Source: DASPHG01 sp963849605
GTDB taxonomy: Bacteria > Actinomycetota > Thermoleophilia > Solirubrobacterales > Thermoleophilaceae
DNA: 64,000 nt
Assembly: GCA_963849605.1 (NCBI GenBank)
Contig: CAWKHX010000002.1
Coordinates: forward strand, 744,001-808,000
Reading direction: 5' to 3'
A program made the position numbers and the translations under genes. The notes below the pieces were generated by a model. That model worked only from the letters and a program-made list of their open reading frames with translations. It was not told the origin of the DNA and searched no databases. Positions 56,463 to 63,946 of this stretch are shown here, in pieces. Within the stretch, counting starts at the first letter, position 1; the number at the start of each line of letters is the position of its first letter.

Positions 56463-57799
56463 ACGTCGGGGCAGTGGGCGCGGGGCCCGCCGCCCCATGA
56501 GTCGCAGGCGAACGGCGCCCCGAGCGGGTTGCGCAGGCTGACCACGTCGCTCTTGTCACCCAGGATGTAGTCGCTGAGCCCCCACCCCTTCTCAAACGCC
56601 GTGTCGAACGCAGAACTCCGCTCGACCACGACCTGGATCGACTCGTTGGGCTGGAGCACCGTCCCGGGGCCGAACTCGTAGAAGTAAGGGACGCTCTCGA
56701 TCTCGTACTGGTAGAGGTCGATCGGCCCGCTCGAGATGTTGGTCACCGCGATCGACTCGGGTGCGTGCGGGTGTGCTTCGATCGCCACCCTGCCCTCCAG
56801 CGGATCGGTGCACCCGAGCCTGCACGGGTACTGGGCGTACACGCGCAGATCACCCTGCGGATCGAACAGGTAGGCGCCGTCACCGACACCGCGGCGACCA
56901 CCCTTGACGTTCTCGAAGATCGGATCCGGCTCGCCCCAGAACAGGTCGGTTGCGGTGTCGGTTCCACTGCCGACGTGCACGCGCAGCGACTCGCCCGGGC
57001 CCAAGGTCGCACCCTTGTCGTGCGGGAATTCGTATCGGCGCAGGAATGCGTCCCGTAGCGCCCAGCCCCTGAGCGAGATCGGGCCGCCCTGGGTGCTGGT
57101 ATTCCGGATCCGAACCCACTCGCCGTTCACGTTCTGGCCGTCCCTGCCGTCCGCGTCCCACTTGACCTTCATGGCCAGCGGGACGTCCGGCTGCGGCCCT
57201 GCCCCGCACGACTCCGGGTCCCAGATGCCGACGCCCCTCGTTGCGGCCTCCGCTGCAGTCTTCGAGAGAGTGTTGTTCCAGGCCCATTCCTTGCCGTTTG
57301 GGTCCCACAGACCCTCGCCCTCGCGCATGAGCGTTGTCGCGGCGTCGTGCCAGCGCCCGCCTTGCTTGTACGCGACCCCGCGCCGCAGCCGCCCGCGCGC
57401 GCCGGCAGTCTTGCTGCTCTTCCTGAAAGAGGCGATACGGACCTTGCGGCGCTTGACGCTCGCCCCCTGAAGCAGGAACTCGAACCGCTCGGCGGCCTCG
57501 ACGGCGTGGCAGTCGCCCTTGCGGCCGTGGGCACGGCTGTAGTCGCTCAGCTCCATCGCCTGCACGCCGAGCAGGCGGATGTCCTTGCGCCGCGACCAGC
57601 GCTTCCGCTCCCGGATCCTCGCGTTGAACGTGTCGCCGTCGGCGACGGTGAAAACCTTCGCGGTCCAGATCCGGCAGGTGGGCTTCTTCTGCCCCGGGAT
57701 GCATGGGCCGCGCCGCGCCTCCGCGGCAGGAGCCAGCGCGCCCGCCATGAGAGTGGAGAGGCCCAGCAGCAGTGGGAGTACCCGGTACGTCCTGCCCAT
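56459..57799 (-). CDS. Secreted thermonuclease-like protein with lamin-tail-like domains
   Basis: A 446-residue protein with signal peptide (residues 1-28). The N-terminal half has the SNase fold: 'VFTVADGDTFNARI' (metal-site Asp) and 'DIRLLGVQAMELSDYSR' (catalytic Arg), with several cysteines. The C-terminal half holds 'GEWVRIRNTSTQGGPISLRGWALRD' and a second similar 'IAVTNISSGPIDLYQYEIESV', matching lamin-tail (LTD) beta-sandwich modules. Probably an extracellular DNase/RNase anchored to a surface. Overlaps the glutaredoxin stop by 4 bases. Confidence 0.82.
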   Translation of the reverse strand: MGRTYRVLPLLLGLSTLMAGALAPAAEARRGPCIPGQKKPTCRIWTAKVFTVADGDTFNARIRERKRWSRRKDIRLLGVQAMELSDYSRAHGRKGDCHAVEAAERFEFLLQGASVKRRKVRIASFRKSSKTAGARGRLRRGVAYKQGGRWHDAATTLMREGEGLWDPNGKEWAWNNTLSKTAAEAATRGVGIWDPESCGAGPQPDVPLAMKVKWDADGRDGQNVNGEWVRIRNTSTQGGPISLRGWALRDAFLRRYEFPHDKGATLGPGESLRVHVGSGTDTATDLFWGEPDPIFENVKGGRRGVGDGAYLFDPQGDLRVYAQYPCRLGCTDPLEGRVAIEAHPHAPESIAVTNISSGPIDLYQYEIESVPYFYEFGPGTVLQPNESIQVVVERSSAFDTAFEKGWGLSDYILGDKSDVVSLRNPLGAPFACDSWGGGPRAHCPDV

Positions 57800-57894
57800 C
57801 GAGAGCCCGATCTACAGGAGGACGGGAAATTCGCCAGTTACATGTCGGGATTGGGGACGTTTGGACGCCCGGACCTGCGCAACAAGTTGGAGGC

Positions 57895-58134
57895 CTACGG
57901 GAGGCGGTCTAGGTACTCGACGATTCGCTTCGAGTCGTTGATGACGTCCTCCCCGTGCACGAGCACAGGGACCCAGCGCTGTTTCGTCAGGTCCTCGACC
58001 TCGCCGCGGCCCGACTTGCGGTAGGGCACGCGCACCTGGTCGTAGTCGACCCCCAGCGCGTTCAGCTTGCGCGCGACCTTGCCGCAGGCGCAGAGGTAGT
58101 TGGTCGGCGTCGGGCAGCGGTAGAGGACCGTCAC
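57895..58134 (-). CDS. Glutaredoxin/GST N-terminal-like thioredoxin-fold protein
   Basis: A 79-residue protein from GTG 58134 (GTGA overlap with the epimerase stop). It opens 'VTVLYRCPTPTNYLCACGKV' and contains 'QRWVPVLVHGEDVINDSKRIVEYLDRLP', the N-terminal thioredoxin-like domain of glutathione S-transferases; the C-terminal helical GST domain is absent. Whether it uses glutathione or another thiol is unknown. Confidence 0.75.
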   Translation of the reverse strand: MTVLYRCPTPTNYLCACGKVARKLNALGVDYDQVRVPYRKSGRGEVEDLTKQRWVPVLVHGEDVINDSKRIVEYLDRLP

Positions 58135-59183
58135 GAGCCGGGCCTCCTCACCAGCCCGAGCATCGCGGCTGCCAGCTTGTACTGAATCGGCTGCGAACGG
58201 CGCGAGCGCTTGAAGCGGTCTCCCTCGCGGTCGATGTACCAGTTCACCGTCGCCTCGATCGTGTCCTCGTGCGGGGAGGTCTTCCAGCCGAGCTCGCGCT
58301 TCGCCTTCGTCGTCTTGTAGGTCCACCACTGGCCGGCCGACTTGACCTCGTCGACGGTGATCGGCGGGCGGCCGGGCGCGGCCTCGAGCACCTGCGCGAG
58401 GCGCAACGCGACCGCGGGCGGGAGCTTGAGCGCCGGCGGTTCGACGCCCGACACGCGGCCCAGGTCCGCGAACAGACGGTCGAGCGTGTAATTCCGGTTG
58501 CCGAGGATGTAGCGCTCTCCCACGGCGCCGCGCTCGTCGGCGAGCAGGTGCCCGCGCGCGACGTCCTCGACGTCGACGATGTTCAGCCCGCCGTCGACGT
58601 AGGCCGGGATCCGGCCGAGCATGAAGCGGCGGACGATCGACGTCGAGCTGCCGTAGACGTCGCCCTCGCCGAACACGACGCACGGGTTCACGCAGACGAG
58701 CGGCAGCCCCTGGGCCGCCAGCCGGAGCGCCTCGACCTCTGCCTCGTGCTTCGAGTTCACATACGGGATGCCGAGCTTCCCGGCGGTGAAGAGCTGGTTC
58801 TCGTCGGCGCGGCCGCCGACCGGAGCGGGGCCGATCGCGGCGACGCTCGAGGTGTAGACAACGCGCTCGACGTCGGCCCGCAGGCACTCCTCGAGCAGGT
58901 TGCGCGTGCCGACGACGTTCACCTCGAAGAGGCGATCCGCGTCCGAGGCGCGCAACGACGTCATCCCGGCGCAGTGGAAGACGCGCTCCACGTCGCGCAG
59001 CGCGCGACGCACCTGGCGGCGGTCGAGGAGATCGCACTTGACGGTCTCGTATTCGAGGCCGGCGAGGTTCTCGTCCTTCGTCGAGTCCCGCATGGTCAGC
59101 CGCAGCTCGTCGCCGCGGTGGGCGAGCGCGCGGGCTACGTGCGAGCCGATGAACCCGGCCCCGCCGGTGACCAGCGTCTTCAT
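58131..59183 (-). CDS. NAD-dependent epimerase/reductase (extended SDR)
   Basis: A 350-residue protein. NAD-binding 'VTGGAGFIGSHVARAL' at the start, catalytic Tyr/Lys in 'YVNSKHEAEV' and Ser in 'VVYTSSVAAIG', and 'YILGNRNYTLDRLFADLGRVSG', as in dihydroflavonol-reductase-like and hopanoid-associated SDRs. A basic C-terminal extension ('RSRRSQPIQYKLAAAMLGLVRRPG') may contact membranes. Candidate for a lipid or sugar reductase; it could be the ceramide reductase counterpart of the SPT/GNAT pair, which is speculation. Coupled to the thioredoxin-fold gene. Confidence 0.8.
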   Translation of the reverse strand: MKTLVTGGAGFIGSHVARALAHRGDELRLTMRDSTKDENLAGLEYETVKCDLLDRRQVRRALRDVERVFHCAGMTSLRASDADRLFEVNVVGTRNLLEECLRADVERVVYTSSVAAIGPAPVGGRADENQLFTAGKLGIPYVNSKHEAEVEALRLAAQGLPLVCVNPCVVFGEGDVYGSSTSIVRRFMLGRIPAYVDGGLNIVDVEDVARGHLLADERGAVGERYILGNRNYTLDRLFADLGRVSGVEPPALKLPPAVALRLAQVLEAAPGRPPITVDEVKSAGQWWTYKTTKAKRELGWKTSPHEDTIEATVNWYIDREGDRFKRSRRSQPIQYKLAAAMLGLVRRPGS

Positions 59184-59192
59184 GAGCGGAGT

Positions 59193-59468
59193 CTAGGAAG
59201 AGGCTGCGGCTCGCTCGGCGGAGCGCTGGCAGTGCAGGCAGAAGGTGGTGCGCGGCATGGCACGGAGCCGGCGCGGACCGATGTCGTCCCCGCACTCGTC
59301 GCAGCGGCGGACGGAGGACGTGTCGTACGACCGAGCCGTCGCCGGGAGCGGACGCTCGAAGACAACCGAAAGCACCTGCTGGCGCCGGCGCGGTCCCCGC
59401 CCGTGGCTCATGTCCTCCGAACGGGCCTGCAGCAGGCCCTCCAGCTGTTGCTTTGCGTTGTCCTCCAA
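59193..59468 (-). CDS. DksA/TraR-type C4 zinc-finger protein
   Basis: About 91 residues from TTG 59468. The C-terminal part 'RRCDECGDDIGPRRLRAMPRTTFCLHCQRS' has the four cysteines of the DksA/TraR zinc finger. The N-terminal coiled-coil region is short compared with DksA (about 150 residues), so it resembles TraR-like short forms. No ATG is available; TTG 59468 follows GGGGAG at a short distance. May bind RNA polymerase's secondary channel. Divergent from the DegV gene. Confidence 0.72.
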   Translation of the reverse strand: MEDNAKQQLEGLLQARSEDMSHGRGPRRRQQVLSVVFERPLPATARSYDTSSVRRCDECGDDIGPRRLRAMPRTTFCLHCQRSAERAAASS

Positions 59469-59517
59469 GGCTCCCCGGCCGACAGCATACGTCGGGCTGG
59501 CGTAGGCTGCGGCCGCG

Positions 59518-60390
59518 ATGCCCCGGACCGCCGTCGTAACGGACTCGACCGCATATCTGCCGCCGGAGATGGCCGCCGCGAACTCGATCGAAGTCGTCTC
59601 CCTGTACGTGAATTTCGGGGGCGATCGGACCGCGCGCGAGCTCGACCTGATGGCGGATCTCGACAAGTTCTACGACGAGATCCGATCCGCGGAGCAGTGG
59701 CCCACGACGTCGCAGCCGTCGGTCGGCGACTTCGCGACCGCCTATGAGCCGCTGCTCGCCGACGGCGGCGAGGTCGTGTCGATCCACATCTCGGAGGGGA
59801 TCTCCGGCACGGCGGACGCGGCGCGCCAGGCCGCGGAGCTGCTCGAGAAGGAGGGCAAGGGTGGCGAGCGCATCCGCGTCGTCAACTCACAGAGCTCCGC
59901 CGGCGGGCTCGCGCTGATCACGCTCGGCGCCGCGAGGACCGCGCAGCGCGGTGACGACGCCGAAGCGGTCGTCGCCCGGGCGGAAGCGGCGCGCGAGTCG
60001 CTCAAGATGTGGTTCGCCGTCGACACGCTCGAGTTCCTCAAGCGGAGTGGCCGGATCGGCGCGGCGAGCGCATGGATCGGGTCGACGCTGAAGATCAAGC
60101 CAATTCTCACGCTCGAGCAGGAGATCACACCAGTCGAGCGCGTCCGCACCAGCGGCCGCGCGTTCGAGCGATTGGTCGCCTACGCCGAGGATCGCCACCA
60201 GGGGGGCGCCGACGCGTGGGTCGTGCAGCACATCCAGTCGCGCGACGAGGCGGAGCGGCTCGCGGAGCGATGCCGCCAGGTGTTCGAGAGCGACCCCGTG
60301 TTCGTCTCCGAGGTAGGGCCCGTCCTGGGGGTCCACACCGGCCCGGGGCTCCTGGGCGTGGGCGGCGTGAAGCCCAGCGTGCTCGCCTAG
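59518..60390 (+). CDS. DegV-family fatty-acid-binding protein
   Basis: A 290-residue protein: 'VTDSTAYLPPEMA', 'SIHISEGISGTADAARQAAEL', 'LKRSGRIGAASAWIGSTLKIKPILTLE' and the C-terminal 'GPVLGVHTGPGLLGVG' are the DegV motifs. DegV/FakB proteins bind a fatty acid and, with FakA kinase, feed it to phospholipid synthesis. No fakA is in the window. Start ATG 59518 has weak ribosome-binding sequence. Confidence 0.92.
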   Translation: MPRTAVVTDSTAYLPPEMAAANSIEVVSLYVNFGGDRTARELDLMADLDKFYDEIRSAEQWPTTSQPSVGDFATAYEPLLADGGEVVSIHISEGISGTADAARQAAELLEKEGKGGERIRVVNSQSSAGGLALITLGAARTAQRGDDAEAVVARAEAARESLKMWFAVDTLEFLKRSGRIGAASAWIGSTLKIKPILTLEQEITPVERVRTSGRAFERLVAYAEDRHQGGADAWVVQHIQSRDEAERLAERCRQVFESDPVFVSEVGPVLGVHTGPGLLGVGGVKPSVLA

Positions 60391-60426
60391 CCGTCCGAGC
60401 GCGTTCGCAGAATCGGCGCGAACCGG

Positions 60427-61536
60427 ATGGTCGCGTCCAATATCCCGAGCCCCCGGGCCGTCGCAGTCACGGTGCTCACCGCCGTGCTGGTGGTCCTGGC
60501 GCTGTACCTGGTCTACCTGCTCCGCAAGCCCATCGGCTGGCTGCTGATCGCGACGTTCCTCGCCATCGCCCTCTCGGGCCCGGTCAACTTCCTCAGCCGC
60601 CGCATGAAGCGCGGTTTCGCGATCGCGCTGGTCTACCTCGGGCTGATGCTCGTGCCGGTCGGCATCGGCGCCATCGTCGTGCCGCCGATCATCAACGGCG
60701 GGCACGACCTGGCCGAGAACGCGCCCGAGTACGCGCAGGACGTGACCGACTTCGTGAACGACAACGACACCCTCCGCAACATCGACGAGGACTACGACGT
60801 CACGCAGAAGATCGAGGAGGAGGCGGCCAAGCTGCCGACCAAGATCGACGACGCCGCGGTGGTTCTGCGCGACGTGGGCTTCGGCCTGGTCAGCTCGATC
60901 TTCGCGCTGGTGACGATCTTGATCCTGACGGCGTTCATACTCGGCGGAGGGCGCCGTTGGCTCCACTATGGGCTGCGCTTCGTGCCCGAGGACCGCGCCG
61001 AGCGGCTCGAAAGCGTCTTCGACCGTGTCGGGCGCGCCGTGGGCAACTACGTGGCGGGAGCCCTCGCCCAGGCGACGATCGCGGGCCTCACCGCGTACAT
61101 CGTGCTGCAGATCCTCGGCGTCCCGTTCGCGGCGCCGCTCGCGCTGATCATCTTCTTCCTGGATCTGATCCCGCTGGTCGGCGCGACGATCGGGGCGGTG
61201 CTCGTGGGCGTGGTCACGGTGTTCCAGGACTTCCCGACCGCCACGATCGTCTGGACGATCTACTCGATCCTCTACCAGCAGCTCGAGAACAACCTGATCC
61301 AGCCGCAGATCCAGAAGCGCGCCGTGGACATCAACCCCTTCCTGGTGATCGTCTCCGTCCTCTTCGGCAGCGCGCTGCTCGGAATTCTGGGTGCACTCGT
61401 CGCCGTGCCGATCGCCGCGTCGATCCAGATCGCCGCACGCGAATACATGGACTACAGGGGGTTCGAGCCGCGGCCCGAACCCGAGGACGAGCCCCCGCCC
61501 CCGCCGCCCGAAGCGCCGGAGCCGGCCCCCGCTTAG
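60427..61536 (+). CDS. AI-2E family transporter (PerM-like)
   Basis: A 369-residue membrane protein with seven to eight transmembrane segments ('VAVTVLTAVLVVLALYLVY', 'ALVTILILTAFILGGG', 'ILGIPFAAPLALI'-type 'LQILGVPFAAPLALIIFFL', 'LVAVPIAASIQIA') and the central soluble loop, followed by a Pro/Glu-rich cytoplasmic tail. The family exports autoinducer-2 or exchanges Na+/H+ in different bacteria; the substrate here is unknown. Overlaps the DUF3618 gene by 4 bases tail to tail. Confidence 0.88.
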   Translation: MVASNIPSPRAVAVTVLTAVLVVLALYLVYLLRKPIGWLLIATFLAIALSGPVNFLSRRMKRGFAIALVYLGLMLVPVGIGAIVVPPIINGGHDLAENAPEYAQDVTDFVNDNDTLRNIDEDYDVTQKIEEEAAKLPTKIDDAAVVLRDVGFGLVSSIFALVTILILTAFILGGGRRWLHYGLRFVPEDRAERLESVFDRVGRAVGNYVAGALAQATIAGLTAYIVLQILGVPFAAPLALIIFFLDLIPLVGATIGAVLVGVVTVFQDFPTATIVWTIYSILYQQLENNLIQPQIQKRAVDINPFLVIVSVLFGSALLGILGALVAVPIAASIQIAAREYMDYRGFEPRPEPEDEPPPPPPEAPEPAPA

Positions 61537-61757
61537 CGCCTGCGGCGCAGGAGGCTGACGGTGGCGGCGATCCCGCCGCCGATCACGAAGCCCGCGACCG
61601 CAGCGCCGACGATCGCGGCCTGGCGGTTCTCCGCGAGCGGGCGGCGCCAGTCGGTGAGCGCGCTCACCTTTGTCCGCAGGTCGTTCACCGAGAACGCGAG
61701 CTCCCGGCGGGTGGACTCAATCGAGGTGCGGATCTCAGCCGGCGAGCGCTCCGCCAT
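61533..61757 (-). CDS. DUF3618 small membrane protein
   Basis: A 74-residue protein. 'RSPAEIRTSIESTRRELAFSVNDLRTKVSALTDW' is the conserved DUF3618 helix; one C-terminal transmembrane segment ('AAIVGAAVAGFVIGGGIAATVSLL') ends in a poly-Arg tail. Function unknown; the family usually sits with holin-X-type genes, as here. Last gene of a four-gene set. Confidence 0.83.
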   Translation of the reverse strand: MAERSPAEIRTSIESTRRELAFSVNDLRTKVSALTDWRRPLAENRQAAIVGAAVAGFVIGGGIAATVSLLRRRR

Positions 61758-62170
61758 CAGGGGTTGAGCGCCTTCTGCTGGTCGAGCATCTCGCGGGTGC
61801 GCTTCGCCTCCTCGATGGCGAGGTCAGGTGTCGGCGGCGCGCCGCTCCTCAGCCAGCGGACCCCGAGGGCGCCCGCGAGGACGCCAATCACGACAATCAC
61901 GCCGAACGTGAGCAGGAAGCCCGGCCAGATCGTGTTCCAGTTGAACAGGTCGACGAAGAACCAGGCCAGCGCCTCGAACAGGTAGATCAACGCGAACACC
62001 GCGAGCACGCCGGCGGCGGCGAGCGCGGCGGCGCCCTTGCCGAGCTTGGTGACCTTCTCGGTGATCTCGGCCTTCGCGAGCTCGATCTCCTCGCGGACGA
62101 GCAGCGACGCCTTCTCGCTGACCTCGCTGACGACGTCGCCGAGCGACTTGTCCGTTTCGTTGGTGGCCAT
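61757..62170 (-). CDS. Holin-superfamily III (Phage_holin_3_6, Act-type) membrane protein
   Basis: A 137-residue protein with an amphipathic N-terminal region ('VSEKASLLVREEIELAKAEITEKVTKLGKGA') and two transmembrane segments ('ALAAAGVLAVFALIYLFEAL' and 'PGFLLTFGVIVVIGVLAGAL'). The family is widespread in actinobacterial chromosomes without phage context, so a lysis role is unlikely. Start ATG 62170 overlaps the preceding stop. Confidence 0.82.
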   Translation of the reverse strand: MATNETDKSLGDVVSEVSEKASLLVREEIELAKAEITEKVTKLGKGAAALAAAGVLAVFALIYLFEALAWFFVDLFNWNTIWPGFLLTFGVIVVIGVLAGALGVRWLRSGAPPTPDLAIEEAKRTREMLDQQKALNP

Positions 62171-62292
62171 CAGTGGCCGCCACCGAGCCGCTTCAACACC
62201 TGGGCGAGCACGATCCCACCCAGGAACGCGGCGCCAACCAGGATCTCCGGCCGCTCGGCCGTCTTGGGGGGAGTTGTCTGCGATGCCTCCAT
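62170..62292 (-). CDS. 40-residue membrane protein, unknown
   Basis: ATG 62292 to TGA 62170: a short Thr/Pro-rich start followed by one hydrophobic helix ('PEILVGAAFLGGIVLAQVLKRL') and a Gly-His end. It overlaps both neighbours by one base (TGATG), which together with the helix is the evidence that it is real. Confidence 0.65.
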   Translation of the reverse strand: MEASQTTPPKTAERPEILVGAAFLGGIVLAQVLKRLGGGH

Positions 62293-62429
62293 CAGTGCTC
62301 AGGCGGGTCCTCGTCGAAGATCTTGATCCAGATGTAGGTGGCGAGGCGCGAGGCGGCGATCGTCGCCAGGGCGCCCACGCCGGCCAGGAGCCCGCTCCAC
62401 ATCAGGCGCTTCGTCAGGTCATTGCTCAT
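62292..62429 (-). CDS. 45-residue membrane protein resembling the N-terminus of DUF4235
   Basis: ATG 62429 to TGA 62292. One transmembrane helix ('LMWSGLLAGVGALATIAASRLA') followed by 'WIKIFDEDPPE', which resembles the DEEPP end of the first helix in DUF4235 proteins, though half that family's length. First gene of the coupled four-gene set; 11 bases separate it from the TetR gene stop. Confidence 0.6.
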   Translation of the reverse strand: MSNDLTKRLMWSGLLAGVGALATIAASRLATYIWIKIFDEDPPEH

Positions 62430-62440
62430 CTGCTGGAAAC

Positions 62441-63055
62441 TTAACCGGAGATGGGCGCGGACTCGATCTCGAGCCCGCCGCAGATCGTCTCGACCACGAG
62501 CTCCTTCGCGCTCTCGAACTCGTCGTCGCCCTTCGGCAGGAGGTCGAAGATCCAGCCCGAGAGCAGCTGCTCGATGGCACCGTAGAAGCACATCGCGGCC
62601 CACTGCGAGCTGATCTCCGGCTTGAACGAGCCGTCGATGCGCGCGTCCTCGACGATCTTCGCGATCCCGTCGTAGGCCTCGCGGATCGTCGCGAGGTGGG
62701 CGCGCCCGAACGAGTTGGCCGCGCGCGTGACCTCGACGATGATCACCTTCATCAGGTCGGGGTCGTAGCGGTACGAGTCGATGATGAAGGACGCGACCAT
62801 GTAGAGCTTGTCGCGCGCGGGGACCTCCTGCTTGGCGTCGATCTCGGCGATCGCGTCGAGCATCACCTGCCAGCGCTCGGTGAAGAGCGTGTTGAGGATC
62901 TCCTCCTTGGACCCGAAGTAGTGGTAGACGAGGCCGTACGCGACCCCCGCCTCGTCGGCGATGTCCGACACGCGGCACGCGTGAAAGCCCTGCCGGGCGA
63001 ACACCCGGATCGCGGCGTCGAGGATCAGGCGGCGCTTGTCGACCGACGCGGGCAT
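62441..63055 (-). CDS. TetR-family transcriptional regulator
   Basis: A 204-residue regulator from ATG 63055 (TGATG overlap with the nitrilase gene). Residues 8-55 are the TetR helix-turn-helix ('LILDAAIRVFARQGFHACRVSDIADEAGVAYGLVYHYFGSKEEIL' region; 'GVAYGLVYHYFGSKEE' is the recognition helix). The ligand domain resembles fatty-acyl-responsive members. A perfect palindrome in front of the operon (63900-63915) is a likely autoregulatory operator. Confidence 0.9.
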   Translation of the reverse strand: MPASVDKRRLILDAAIRVFARQGFHACRVSDIADEAGVAYGLVYHYFGSKEEILNTLFTERWQVMLDAIAEIDAKQEVPARDKLYMVASFIIDSYRYDPDLMKVIIVEVTRAANSFGRAHLATIREAYDGIAKIVEDARIDGSFKPEISSQWAAMCFYGAIEQLLSGWIFDLLPKGDDEFESAKELVVETICGGLEIESAPISG

Positions 63056-63885
63056 CAGGCGGTCACCTCGTCGGGCCAGCGGTATGCGCCCGCGACGCGG
63101 TTGGCAAGGCTCGGCAGCTTGTCGCGGACCTCGTCCTGGCGGGCGAAGTCGAGGTTGGCGGCGACGAAGCACTCCTCTTCCGGAGCACGCGCCAGCACCT
63201 CTCCCCATGGGTCGACGATCATCGAGCCGCCGAAGCTTTCCTTGTCGGGCGGATGCGTCCCGATCTGGTCCGCCGCCACGACGAACGCCTGGTTCTCGAT
63301 CGCGCGTGCGCGAACCAGGATCTCCCAGTGGGCGCGGCCGGTGACCTTCGTGAACGCCGCCGGCAGCGTGATAACCCGCGCGCCCCGGATCGCCAGGATG
63401 CGGAACAGCTCGGGGAAGCGAAGGTCGTAGCAGACGGTCAGGCCGAGCGGAATGCCTCCGGCGGCCTCGGACAGCACGATCTCGTCGCCCGGCTCCTCGG
63501 ACGCGGACTCGCGGTACTCGATCCCGCCGACGACGACGTCGAACATGTGGATCTTGCGGTAGACGCCCTTCACCTCGCCGTCGGGCCCGACGTGCACGGA
63601 GGTGTTGCCGAGCTTCTCGTGGCCCTCGCGGCGCTCGACGATCGAGCCCGCGACGAGGTCGACACCGAGCTCGCGCGCGATGTCCCGCGCCCACGAGACC
63701 GTGGGGCCGTCGAGCGGCTCCGCGCCGGCGACGTAGTCGTCGTGCTCGCCGAGCAAGTTGAACTTCTCGGGCAGGACGATCAGGTCGGCTCCGTCCGCAG
63801 CCGCCTCGCGAGTGAGGCGGTCGGCCGTCGCCATGTTGCGCTCTTTGTCGTCCGTCGAGTTGAGCTGAACGGCCGCTGTCCGCAT
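63055..63885 (-). CDS. Carbon-nitrogen hydrolase (nitrilase superfamily)
   Basis: A 276-residue protein from ATG 63885 (GGGAGAG just upstream). Catalytic triad Glu40 (LIVLPEKF), Lys111 (YRKIHMFD) and Cys152 (TVCYDLRFPEL) is intact. The CYDLRFPE block resembles the Nit1/Nit2 branch (omega-amidases, deaminated glutathione amidases), but substrate is uncertain. First gene of an operon with the TetR regulator. Confidence 0.9.
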   Translation of the reverse strand: MRTAAVQLNSTDDKERNMATADRLTREAAADGADLIVLPEKFNLLGEHDDYVAGAEPLDGPTVSWARDIARELGVDLVAGSIVERREGHEKLGNTSVHVGPDGEVKGVYRKIHMFDVVVGGIEYRESASEEPGDEIVLSEAAGGIPLGLTVCYDLRFPELFRILAIRGARVITLPAAFTKVTGRAHWEILVRARAIENQAFVVAADQIGTHPPDKESFGGSMIVDPWGEVLARAPEEECFVAANLDFARQDEVRDKLPSLANRVAGAYRWPDEVTA

Positions 63886-63899
63886 CTCTCCCTCTGCGG

Positions 63900-63915
63900 T
63901 TGACTGACCAGTCAA
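63900..63915. promoter_or_regulatory. Perfect TetR-type operator palindrome
   Basis: TTGACTGACCAGTCAA is a perfect inverted repeat (arms TTGACTG / CAGTCAA, 2-base centre) lying 15 bases upstream of the nitrilase start and about 31 before the possible divergent gene at 63947. It has the TGACTGACCAGTCA form typical of TetR-family self-regulators. Confidence 0.72.
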
Positions 63916-63946
63916 TCCAGTCTACCGCCGCGCTTACGATGCCTGG

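Noticed and set aside
61757..62170. Holin-like gene as evidence of a prophage
   Set aside because: No phage structural, integrase or lysin genes are near; this holin family is common in actinobacterial chromosomes.
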